NCBI GenBank assembly: GCA_030386295.1
Contig: JANQAO010000003.1
Span: forward strand, 369,284 to 433,283
Reading direction: 5' to 3'
Length of the DNA stretch: 64,000 nucleotides
DNA from: Candidatus Persebacteraceae bacterium Df01
GTDB lineage: Bacteria; Pseudomonadota; Gammaproteobacteria; Tethybacterales; Persebacteraceae
Shown: positions 18,666 to 28,036 of the stretch, piece after piece
Layout of the letters: every line of letters starts with the position of its first letter
Numbering within the stretch: the stretch's first letter is position 1
Translations under genes and position numbers: made by a program
Notes under the pieces: model-generated
Databases searched by the model: none
What the model saw: only the letters and a program-made list of their open reading frames with translations
What the model was told of the DNA's origin: nothing

Positions 18666-20717
18666 TCATGTTGACGCACCGTTGATTTTATTATTGTGTG
18701 CCCACGCTGCTTCAGGTGTAGCCGCACTCAAAAATCGGCGCCGATGAACGGTCAATTCTTTGTTGTTGAGCCTGGGTATCAAATCTCGCACGGCAGCCAT
18801 TTGCGGCACGTTCATGGACAAATTTGTCAATCCCAGCGACAATAACAAGCGCGTCATTGCCGGATCGCCAGCCATTTCTCCGCACAGCGTGACAGGCTTA
18901 CGAGCGCGGCGAGCATTATCCACAATGTTCGCCAAGAAATGAATCACCGCCGGATGCATATGTTCATAATAACGTGCTAACCGTTCGTCACTACGATCCA
19001 CGGCAAGCGTATATTGTGTGAGGTCGTTAGTCCCAATAGAAAAAAAGTCTAAATAGCGAGCAAATGCGCGCATCACATAAATAGAAGCCGGCACTTCTAT
19101 CATGCCACCGATAGGTAGCTCTGTCGCTTGCTTACGCCGTGCCATACGCAACTGTTCACGGGCATTTTTGATAAGCACCATCGTTTGCTCCAACTCCGCC
19201 GGATGCGAAAGCATTGGTAGCAAAATTTTCATATTACCGGCAACCGCCGCACGCAACAAGGCTCGCAGCTGCGTGAGAAATATTTTTGGCTCAGCCAAAC
19301 AATAACGAATAGCCCGTAATCCCAAAGGATTGGTATCCACTTGATCACCGGCAGTCGATTTGTCCAACCCGATGTCAATGGTGCGAATCACCACCGGCAG
19401 TGGTGCTAAGCGTTTGAGTACATAACGGTAAACTTCAAATTGCTCATCCTCATTTGGTGGCTCATCACGATTAAGAAATAAAAATTCGGTACGAAATAAT
19501 CCGACCCCATCGGCAACTGCGTCCAGCACTCCAGCTGTTTCTTCCGGCAATTCTATATTTGCTTGCAACAAAATACTGTCACCGTCTTTAGTTTTAACGC
19601 CCGCACCACGCCGCCGGTGAATGCGCTTATGCGGTGCCGCCTCCGCCGTGCGATTTCTTTCAGCACGATAATGCGCCAATGCCCCTTTGTCTGCATTAAC
19701 AATAACAGCATTATTGTCCATATCCAGAACCAGCGTGTTACCGTTTTCCACTGCCGCCAGTACACCATTGGCGCCAACAATGGCGGGCATATTCATACTG
19801 CGCGCCAGAATAGCCGTGTGCGAAGTGCTGCCACCGGTTTCACAAACAAAACCAACAGCCCCTTCGTGCTTTATCGCAATGACGTGTGCCGGATCCAATT
19901 CGGAAGTAACTAAAATATTTCCTGAAACGGAAGCAGCGGTTTTGCGCCTGCCAGGTTTGAGTGCTACTAGCAAGCGATTCATAACGTGCTGAATGTCTTT
20001 GCCACGCTCCTGCAAATACGAATCTTGAACAGTCAAAAAATGGGCGCTAACCGCGTTGGTACGACGCTTGATTGCCCATTCCGCATTGCATCGCTCACAC
20101 GCAATAATGTTTCGCGTTTCTCGACTTAATGCAGGATCATCCAGCAGCAGGCGATACAAGTCCATAAAGGGAAACATCTCCGTAGCACCTTGCATATTTG
20201 CCACTTTTTCACACATATCAGACAAATCTTTACGCACTTTTTCCAGCGCCTCGTTAAAGCGTTTTTGCTCGCGGGCAACTTGATTGGCACGCAACGTATA
20301 ACGCGGAATATCAGATTCGCCAGGCAAGCGCACGTAAGCAGTACCGATTAGCACTCCGGTAGCAACTCCAATACCATCAAATTTTTGCATACCTGACACC
20401 ACTGCCGGTGCTCCGACAGTAGACGGATTTTTCGCTACAGCAGGACTATCCACACCGTCCTGAAAACCGGCGGCAATAAGTTCCAAAATAGCCGCCACCG
20501 CTTTTTTTTCATCTTTGCCTCGAGCGCTAATAATCAATTCGGTATCTTTAGGCGCCACCAACATAAGTAAAGAAGCAATGCTACTAGCATTGGCCGTACG
20601 CTTGCCTTTGCTTATTTTAATTTCGCTGCTGAACTGTGATGCCAATTTAGCCAATTGTGATGACGGCCTTGCGTGCAAGCCACGCGCATTAACTATGGTG
20701 GCGCACGCCGTTATCAC
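18666..20717 (-). CDS. ptsI: HPr-Enzyme I fusion of the phosphotransferase system
   Basis: PTS energy-coupling protein; EI takes phosphate from PEP and passes it to HPr. Here both are one chain. Residues 1-85 are an HPr domain with the phosphorylatable H15 in RGLHARPSS and S46 in NASSIASL, the site used by HPr kinases. A linker (about 86-110) leads to EI with the active H300 in GGSTSHTAIL and the PEP-binding LFRTEFLFLNR region. Length is 683 aa. The GTG start overlaps the EIIA stop (GTGA). No sugar-specific EIIB or EIIC gene is nearby, so a regulatory PTS seems likely. Confidence 0.9.
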   Translation of the reverse strand: MITACATIVNARGLHARPSSQLAKLASQFSSEIKISKGKRTANASSIASLLMLVAPKDTELIISARGKDEKKAVAAILELIAAGFQDGVDSPAVAKNPSTVGAPAVVSGMQKFDGIGVATGVLIGTAYVRLPGESDIPRYTLRANQVAREQKRFNEALEKVRKDLSDMCEKVANMQGATEMFPFMDLYRLLLDDPALSRETRNIIACERCNAEWAIKRRTNAVSAHFLTVQDSYLQERGKDIQHVMNRLLVALKPGRRKTAASVSGNILVTSELDPAHVIAIKHEGAVGFVCETGGSTSHTAILARSMNMPAIVGANGVLAAVENGNTLVLDMDNNAVIVNADKGALAHYRAERNRTAEAAPHKRIHRRRGAGVKTKDGDSILLQANIELPEETAGVLDAVADGVGLFRTEFLFLNRDEPPNEDEQFEVYRYVLKRLAPLPVVIRTIDIGLDKSTAGDQVDTNPLGLRAIRYCLAEPKIFLTQLRALLRAAVAGNMKILLPMLSHPAELEQTMVLIKNAREQLRMARRKQATELPIGGMIEVPASIYVMRAFARYLDFFSIGTNDLTQYTLAVDRSDERLARYYEHMHPAVIHFLANIVDNARRARKPVTLCGEMAGDPAMTRLLLSLGLTNLSMNVPQMAAVRDLIPRLNNKELTVHRRRFLSAATPEAAWAHNNKINGAST

Positions 20718-21118
20718 GAGCTTTGCACCACTGATTCACGCCCCATCTCAGCAACTTTGGTAGCAACATTTTTTAACGGCTGACAACGCCGCGTGTACGC
20801 TTCCATCAGCATAGCCAAATTTAACCCGCTCACACAAGCGATCTTTTTGTCATCGGTGCTAATTTCACAAGCGATATTGGCGTGTGTAGAGCCAAACAAA
20901 TCACATAAAATTAATACACCATCGACAGTTTGCCGCAACGCAGTAATGGTTCGTCGCAAACGGGAAGTCATCTCCCCGCAATTTTCATTGCCCAGCAAAG
21001 GGATGTCAATAACTTGCTGCAACGGTTCGCCTAAAAAGTGCTGCGCCGCTTCTAACAAACATTCCCCTTGTCGAGATTGCGTAAGCAAAATAATGCCCAA
21101 CGTTTTTTTTTGCGGCAT
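20714..21118 (-). CDS. Mannose-type EIIA domain protein lacking the active His
   Basis: A 134-aa protein (ATG 21118; a GTG at 21124 adds two residues) with the EIIA-Man fold pattern: a first strand LGIILLT, then QGECLLEAA, LILCDLFGSTHANIA and a C-terminal AxxxGRESV tail. In this family the first strand ends THGxxGEAL with the phosphorylated His. Here the codon is CAA, giving Gln (Q14) in LLTQSRQGE. The second signature (usually DxFGGTPSN) is also altered to DLFGSTHAN. It should therefore be unable to accept phosphate at the classical site. It lies between ilvD and the HPr-EI fusion, overlapping the latter. Confidence 0.8.
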   Translation of the reverse strand: MPQKKTLGIILLTQSRQGECLLEAAQHFLGEPLQQVIDIPLLGNENCGEMTSRLRRTITALRQTVDGVLILCDLFGSTHANIACEISTDDKKIACVSGLNLAMLMEAYTRRCQPLKNVATKVAEMGRESVVQSS

Positions 21119-21159
21119 GACCACAGCGATGATTGTATTTTTCTTTCTTCGCTCTTCGT

Positions 21160-22824
<1,665 letters not shown>

Positions 22825-22869
22825 AAAAATCTCCTAACAAACGGATGCGGAATGTGCGATCATTATAAC

Positions 22870-22898
22870 TTGACTAGCGCCTCCTTGTAGGCTACTAT
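22870..22898 (+). promoter_or_regulatory. Sigma70-like promoter for the HD/amine operon
   Basis: TTGACT at 22870-22875, a 17-bp spacer and TACTAT at 22893-22898, reading toward the HD-domain gene with a leader of about 105 nt. A second -10 candidate, TATAAT at 22974-22979, has no good -35 but would leave a short leader ending in AGAGAGGA. The region also holds the oppositely oriented ilvD start region, so the two operons are divergently transcribed. Confidence 0.55.
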
Positions 22899-23010
22899 CG
22901 CACAGATAAAAAGTGCATTTACAGTCAATTTTCAGATAAAAAACTGTTGTGGCAGTATGTGTTGAGGCACGCGTATAATCCCGTCCGTTCAACTAAGAGA
23001 GGATTCTTCT

Positions 23011-23583
23011 ATGAAAAAAACAGCATCTTTTACACAGATGAAATACGGGACCAAAGAGGACTATGAATTGTTGGAATCTCTGGAGCGCGACTATGTACGC
23101 ACCCTACCCGATCGGTTACTGGCTGCGTTGCGTGGTTTGGAACACACATTATCTGGATATCGTGTGTCACGCTTAGAACACTCTCTGCAATCAGCTACCC
23201 ACGCTTATGACGCCGGTGAAAGTGAAGAAATGGTCGTAGCCGCATTGCTACACGATATCGGCGACGAACTGGCACCTTACTCACATAGCGAAATGGCAGC
23301 AGCAATATTACGCCCCTATGTATCCGAAAAAATTCATTGGATTATTAAGTATCACGGTCTTTTTCAAATGTATTATTACGCCCACCATGTGGGTGGTGAT
23401 CGTCACGCCCGCGATCGCTTTCAAGAACATCCATTTTTTGATGAGGCAGTACGTTTTTGTGAAAAATATGACCAAAATTGTTTTGACCCGCAGTTTCAAT
23501 CAAAACCGCTGGAGTTTTTTGAGCAAATAGTGCGGCGAATATTTTCCGCGCCGCCACGTGATTTAAGTGCCACTACTGCATGA
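23011..23583 (+). CDS. HD-domain protein, possible PhnZ-like diiron oxygenase
   Basis: 190 aa, cytosolic, start chosen for the AGAGAGGA site 9 bp upstream. Visible HD-superfamily ligands: H57 (LEHSLQSA), H81-D82 (LLHDIG), H92 (YSHSEM), H115 (KYHG), D154 (KYDQ). Two extra histidines between the HD pair and the last Asp are typical of the mixed-valent diiron oxygenases PhnZ and MIOX, whereas simple HD phosphohydrolases use H-HD-D. The H57 to H81 spacing of 24 equals that in PhnZ as I remember it; later spacings differ. It overlaps the nitrilase by ATGA and starts the amine operon. Substrate unknown; a phosphohydrolase remains possible. Confidence 0.75.
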   Translation: MKKTASFTQMKYGTKEDYELLESLERDYVRTLPDRLLAALRGLEHTLSGYRVSRLEHSLQSATHAYDAGESEEMVVAALLHDIGDELAPYSHSEMAAAILRPYVSEKIHWIIKYHGLFQMYYYAHHVGGDRHARDRFQEHPFFDEAVRFCEKYDQNCFDPQFQSKPLEFFEQIVRRIFSAPPRDLSATTA

Positions 23584-24455
23584 CGACAATTACCGTTGCA
23601 GCAATACAGGCGGAACTGGGTGATACTCCCGCCGGCAATTTAGCGCGAATGGAAAGCCTAGCACGGCAGGCAGCGGGAGCGCACATTATTTTGCTTCCTG
23701 AACTTATTGAATATCCTTATTTTTGCAAAACTCAACGCGCTGAATTAATGCACTATGCCACCACCGTCACAGAAAATCGCGCCGTTACCGCGATGCAACT
23801 ATTAGCTGCCGAATTGCGCGCTGTCATTCCGGTCAGTTTTTATGAAAAGGCTGGACAAGCACTATTTAATTCTTTGGCAATCATTGACGCCGACGGTACA
23901 CTTTTAGGTGTGTACCGAAAATCTCACATTCCTGACGGCCCGGGGTATCAAGAAAAATTTTATTTTGCGCCCGGTGATACTGGCTTTCGCGTCTGGCATA
24001 CCCAGCACGGCGTTGTCGGTGCCGGCGTGTGTTGGGACCAGTGGTTTCCCGAAGCGGCACGGGCAATGGCGTTACAAGGTGCGGAGATATTGCTGTACCC
24101 AACCGCCATTGGTAGCGAACCGCAATTACCGGATTTACATTCCGCCGCACACTGGCGCACTGTCATGTGCGGTCATGCTGCCGCCAATATGATGCCGTTA
24201 GCAGCGGCCAATCGCATCGGCTGCGAGCGTCAAAATGACACTTTCGGTCACTCGGTAGAAGTGGCATTTTATGGACATTCATTTATCGCCGATGAATGCG
24301 GCTCCGTTTGCGCCGATGCTGGTAAAACAGAGGCGGTTATCACTGCTGAAGTAGACTTAGCAGCTATTGCTGATAAACGGCAGCAATGGGGAATATTTAG
24401 AGACCGTCGTCCTGACTTGTACGGCGCACTACTCACTCGAGATGGAAGCTCATGA
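23580..24455 (+). CDS. Nitrilase-family amidohydrolase, N-carbamoylputrescine amidase-like
   Basis: Carbon-nitrogen hydrolase with the family triad E41 (LLPELIEYPYF), K114 (VYRKSHIPDGPGY) and C151 (GAGVCWDQWFPE). The YRKSHIPDGPGYxEKFYF and CWDQWFPEAAR stretches are those of AguB, which hydrolyses N-carbamoylputrescine to putrescine, CO2 and ammonia; beta-ureidopropionase-like activity is the main alternative. Length is 291 aa, the AguB norm. It overlaps both neighbours by ATGA, which argues for coupled translation with the HD protein and the aminotransferase. Confidence 0.85.
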   Translation: MTTITVAAIQAELGDTPAGNLARMESLARQAAGAHIILLPELIEYPYFCKTQRAELMHYATTVTENRAVTAMQLLAAELRAVIPVSFYEKAGQALFNSLAIIDADGTLLGVYRKSHIPDGPGYQEKFYFAPGDTGFRVWHTQHGVVGAGVCWDQWFPEAARAMALQGAEILLYPTAIGSEPQLPDLHSAAHWRTVMCGHAAANMMPLAAANRIGCERQNDTFGHSVEVAFYGHSFIADECGSVCADAGKTEAVITAEVDLAAIADKRQQWGIFRDRRPDLYGALLTRDGSS

Positions 24456-25819
24456 ACAACACCAAATTAACAAGTACCGCAGCCTATCAGCAGGCAGATG
24501 CAGCACATTATCTGCATCCATTCACAGACAACGGCGCGCTAGGAAATAACGCACGTATTATCTGCCGCGCCGACGGCGTATATCTATGGGATACCGACGG
24601 TAACCAGCTACTTGATGGTATGTCTGGCTTATGGTGCGTTAACGTCGGCTACGGACGCGCCAGTATTACACAAGCAGTAGCAAAACAAATGGATAAGCTG
24701 CCATATTACAACAGCTTTTTTCAATGCGCCACGCCACCGGCAATAGAGCTAGCGCAAACACTAACCGAAGTAGCGCCTCCTGGCTTCAATCGCGTCTTTT
24801 TTGCTGGCTCCGGCTCTGAAGCCAATGATACGGTGGTACGTATGTGCCGCTATTATTGGCAATTACGCGGTCAACCACAGCGCACCGTTTTTATCTCGCG
24901 TCACAACGCCTATCACGGCAGCACCGTTGCCGGCGTTTCTCTCGGCGGCATGAAGGGCATGCACGCACAAGGTGGACCATTGATTCCCGACATTGTTCAT
25001 GTGCGGCAACCGTACTGGTACGAAGAAGGACGCGACATGACGCCGGCTGTTTTTGGTCACCAAGCAGCAACTGCCGTTGCCGAAAAAATTGAAGAAATCG
25101 GTGCCCATCGTGTGGCGGCATTTATCGGAGAGCCGGTGCAAGGTGCTGGCGGCGTTATCATTCCGCCTGATAGTTACTGGCCGGAAGTACAAAAAATATG
25201 TGCGCACTACGACATACCAATTGTCGCCGATGAGGTGATTTGCGGCTTTGGTCGACTGGGAGAGTGGTTTGGATCTCAGCGACTCAATATTGACGCCAAA
25301 ATAATGCCTATTGCTAAGGGATTAACTTCTGGTTACCTTCCCATGGGTGGAGTGCTGGTGCACGACGATATTGCCGACGTATTGATTAAAAGCGGCGAAT
25401 TCGCTCATGGCTTTACCTACAGCGGGCATCCGACATGTGCCGCAGCAGCATTGGAAAATATACGCATCTTACGTGAAGAAAATATAATCTCTCGTGTGCG
25501 CGATGAGGTTGCACCGTATTTTCAAAAACGCTGGGCTACGTTAGAATCGCACCCGCTAGTGGGAGAAACCCGCGGCATAGGAATGGTAGCGGCACTGGAA
25601 TTGGTTGCTGACAAGGCTTCTGGACAACGCTTTAATTTTGTCCCCGGCGCCGGTGTGCGTTGTCGTGAACATAGTGCCGCTGCGGGACTTATTATGCGTG
25701 CCGTGTCCGACACTATGATTGTGGCACCGCCATTGATTATTTCACCAGCACAAATAGACGAACTCGTTGCTAAAGCACGTCAAGCATTGGATGCGCTAGC
25801 AAATGAAATAATAGGATAG
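24452..25819 (+). CDS. Class III omega-aminotransferase (putrescine/taurine-pyruvate type)
   Basis: PLP enzyme of 455 aa. The PLP-phosphate site is SGSEANDTVVRM, the Asp pocket is IVADEVICGFGR, and the PLP lysine is K289 in IAKGLTSGYLPMGG. The LHPFTDN opening and overall pattern fit the pyruvate-dependent group that includes putrescine-pyruvate (SpuC) and taurine-pyruvate aminotransferases. After an N-carbamoylputrescine amidase, putrescine is the most economical substrate guess, giving 4-aminobutanal and alanine. The alanine dehydrogenase gene 47 bp downstream would regenerate pyruvate and release ammonia. Confidence 0.85.
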   Translation: MNNTKLTSTAAYQQADAAHYLHPFTDNGALGNNARIICRADGVYLWDTDGNQLLDGMSGLWCVNVGYGRASITQAVAKQMDKLPYYNSFFQCATPPAIELAQTLTEVAPPGFNRVFFAGSGSEANDTVVRMCRYYWQLRGQPQRTVFISRHNAYHGSTVAGVSLGGMKGMHAQGGPLIPDIVHVRQPYWYEEGRDMTPAVFGHQAATAVAEKIEEIGAHRVAAFIGEPVQGAGGVIIPPDSYWPEVQKICAHYDIPIVADEVICGFGRLGEWFGSQRLNIDAKIMPIAKGLTSGYLPMGGVLVHDDIADVLIKSGEFAHGFTYSGHPTCAAAALENIRILREENIISRVRDEVAPYFQKRWATLESHPLVGETRGIGMVAALELVADKASGQRFNFVPGAGVRCREHSAAAGLIMRAVSDTMIVAPPLIISPAQIDELVAKARQALDALANEIIG

Positions 25820-25866
25820 TTACTTTTTTTGTTAATCAATTCAATCAATCTAAATAAGGAGAAAAT

Positions 25867-26985
25867 ATGATTATTGGCGTCCCTAAAGAAATTAAAAATC
25901 GCGAATTTCGTGTAGGCATGACCCCCGAAGCGATTCATCAAGCAACACACCGTGGTCACAAAACGGTGGTGCAACACTTAGCTGGAGAAGGTATCGGTGT
26001 TGCGGACAACGACTATCGTGCTGCCGGCGCTAAAATCGTTAAAACGGCGCAAGAGGTATTTAAAGCCGCCGACATGATTGTTAAAGTCAAAGAACCACTA
26101 GCGAAAGAGCGACGGATGTTGCGCAAAGGTCAAACCTTGTTTACTTATCTACATTTGGCCGCCGACAAAACACTAACGCAGGAGTTGATGAAAAGCAGTG
26201 CTGTGTGCATTGCTTACGAAACCGTTACCGACGCCGCAGGACGATTGCCACTTCTGGCACCAATGTCCAAAGTTGCTGGACGATTAGCAACGCAAGCGGC
26301 AGCACACTATCTACAACGTTTTGCTGGCGGCATGGGCAAACTCATTGGTGGTGTTCCCGGCGTATTGCCGGCTAGCGTACTGGTATTAGGAGGTGGCATG
26401 GTCGGACGTAATGCCGCACGTATTGCCTTAGGCATGGGTGCAATGGTAACTATCGTAGACAAAAGCGCTGATGTGATGGATGACATTACGCGCGAGTTTA
26501 ACGGCGCAGTAACAACTTTACACTCTACCCCAGCAGCGCTTGCTGCTGCCGTAGCGCAAGCAGATGTCGTCATTGGTGGTATCTTAGTGGCAGGCGCAGC
26601 AGCTCCTAAAATTATCAGCGACAAGATGGTGAAATCCATGCGCGCCGGTAGCGTCATCGTCGACGTGGCCATTGACCAAGGCGGCTGTATTGCCACCGCT
26701 AAGCCAACCACACACGATAATCCGGTATACAAAAAACACGGCGTAATACACTATTGCGTAACCAACATGCCAGGTGCAGTACCGCACACTTCCACTTACG
26801 CGCTAAACAATGTGACTGTGCCATTGGCGTTGGAAATTGCTGACAAGGGATGGAAGCGTGCAACACAGGAAAATTTGCACTTACAAAATGGCCTCAGTGT
26901 AGTGCAGGGCGCTCTAACCTGCCCACACTCCGCAGCGTCGCTCAAAATAAAATACACCGCGGCGAAAGATATCCTAAATATTTAA
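25867..26985 (+). CDS. ald: Alanine dehydrogenase
   Basis: NAD-dependent interconversion of L-alanine with pyruvate and ammonia. The N-terminus MIIGVPKEIKNREFRVG is diagnostic, followed by VKVKEPLAKE, the AAHYLQ stretch, the nucleotide motif VLVLGGGMVGRNAA and VDVAIDQGG. Length is 372 aa, standard. AAGGAG stands 7 bp before the ATG. In this operon it most likely closes the pyruvate/alanine cycle opened by the aminotransferase, so that amino groups leave as ammonia. Confidence 0.95.
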   Translation: MIIGVPKEIKNREFRVGMTPEAIHQATHRGHKTVVQHLAGEGIGVADNDYRAAGAKIVKTAQEVFKAADMIVKVKEPLAKERRMLRKGQTLFTYLHLAADKTLTQELMKSSAVCIAYETVTDAAGRLPLLAPMSKVAGRLATQAAAHYLQRFAGGMGKLIGGVPGVLPASVLVLGGGMVGRNAARIALGMGAMVTIVDKSADVMDDITREFNGAVTTLHSTPAALAAAVAQADVVIGGILVAGAAAPKIISDKMVKSMRAGSVIVDVAIDQGGCIATAKPTTHDNPVYKKHGVIHYCVTNMPGAVPHTSTYALNNVTVPLALEIADKGWKRATQENLHLQNGLSVVQGALTCPHSAASLKIKYTAAKDILNI

Positions 26986-27238
26986 CGGCGCTTAAAAATC
27001 AATCCGGAAAAGTCTCCAAGTTAGTCAATAAAGTAACTTAACCTTTAGTAACTGGCATAACGCGCCAGTTAACTTAAAGGCTTGGAAAACAAAAAATTGG
27101 AGACAATTCCATATTCCCCGCTCTTGTGCGGGAAAGTGGTCGAGAAACGACGTATTAAAGCTTGCCTAATTTATTGGCAAACACGTTTATTAACTTAGGA
27201 TAAATATCCGCCTGTCGACTAATAACTGATTATCAGAC
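26986..27238. other. Structured intergenic region between convergent genes
   Basis: No ORF. On the + strand a perfect 8-bp pair GTCTCCAA (27012-27019) / TTGGAGAC (27097-27104) encloses a hairpin with AACTGGC (27050-27056) / GCCAGTT (27064-27070) and CCTTTA (27042-27047) / TAAAGG (27075-27080). Further stems follow: CCCGC / GCGGG (27117-27132), GTCG / CGAC (27139-27151) and TTGCC / GGCAA (27162-27180). None is followed by a T-tract, so they are not textbook terminators. The region ends at the stop of the convergent cytochrome c4 gene. Either a bidirectional transcript end or a structured RNA; no known RNA family recognised. Confidence 0.5.
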
Positions 27239-27847
27239 TTAAGGTGCTAACCCTGAAATGTAAGCGGCCAACGAGGTAATTTGCTCATCACTAAGTTTAG
27301 TGGCAATCGCCTGCATAATGCTGTTTTCACGCTCACCTGAAGCGTAAGCACGCAACGACGACGCGGTATATTCGGCATGCTGCCCTGATAGTCGCGGATA
27401 CACCGGCTCAATACCTTCACCAGCAGGGCCGTGACAAGAAGCGCAAGAGGGGATACCGTCAGCAATAACACCACCACGATACAATTTTTCAGCACTTTGG
27501 GCTAGTTCCATATCTGCCGCACCAGCAATAACAGGTTGCTGCTCGCTCAAATAAGCAGCAACGTTAGCAATTTCAGCATCACTAAGTCCTTGTGCCATTG
27601 CGGACATGATTGCATTTTTGCTCATGCCATCACGAAAGTATTGCACTTGTTTGTAAAGATACTCGCCATGCTGCCCAGCTAAAATGGGATTGGCTGGAAT
27701 GATACTAACACCCGCTACCCCGTGACAGGCTAAACATTTGCTTTGGTACAGCGTTTGACCTGCCGCTGTATCGGCGCTAACTAAGTCATTAGCGATAGCG
27801 CCAGCGGCAACGAAAAAAGAAAAAATAAGAGTGATAAATTGATGCAT
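27239..27847 (-). CDS. Diheme cytochrome c4
   Basis: Periplasmic electron carrier, usually feeding terminal oxidases. A signal peptide of about 18 residues ends AGAIAN. Two homologous cytochrome halves follow, each with a CxxCH heme site (CLACHGVAGVS and CASCHGPAGEG) and a distal Met in NAIMSAMAQ and NSIMQAIAT. Length is 202 aa, typical of c4. The gene stands alone; 190 AT-rich bases without features separate it from the permease gene upstream. Confidence 0.93.
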   Translation of the reverse strand: MHQFITLIFSFFVAAGAIANDLVSADTAAGQTLYQSKCLACHGVAGVSIIPANPILAGQHGEYLYKQVQYFRDGMSKNAIMSAMAQGLSDAEIANVAAYLSEQQPVIAGAADMELAQSAEKLYRGGVIADGIPSCASCHGPAGEGIEPVYPRLSGQHAEYTASSLRAYASGERENSIMQAIATKLSDEQITSLAAYISGLAP

Positions 27848-28036
27848 AGTGAATTATTCTAACATCTTTCACTACTACAATTCAGATTACTGTACAAGTC
27901 AAAGTGCATAACGTCTTTTTTCTCATCTATTTTAAATACGCGAGCCACTTTAAAGAGCGAGCATCAACATCGGCAAAAATACGTCAAGCTTTTATATGTA
28001 ATTTATATATGTATATGATTTAATTATATTTAACTA

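Noticed and set aside
27012-27180. tmRNA, 6S RNA or RNase P RNA
   Set aside because: No tRNA-like ends, no 6S-type long bubble and none of the conserved RNase P sequence blocks were found.
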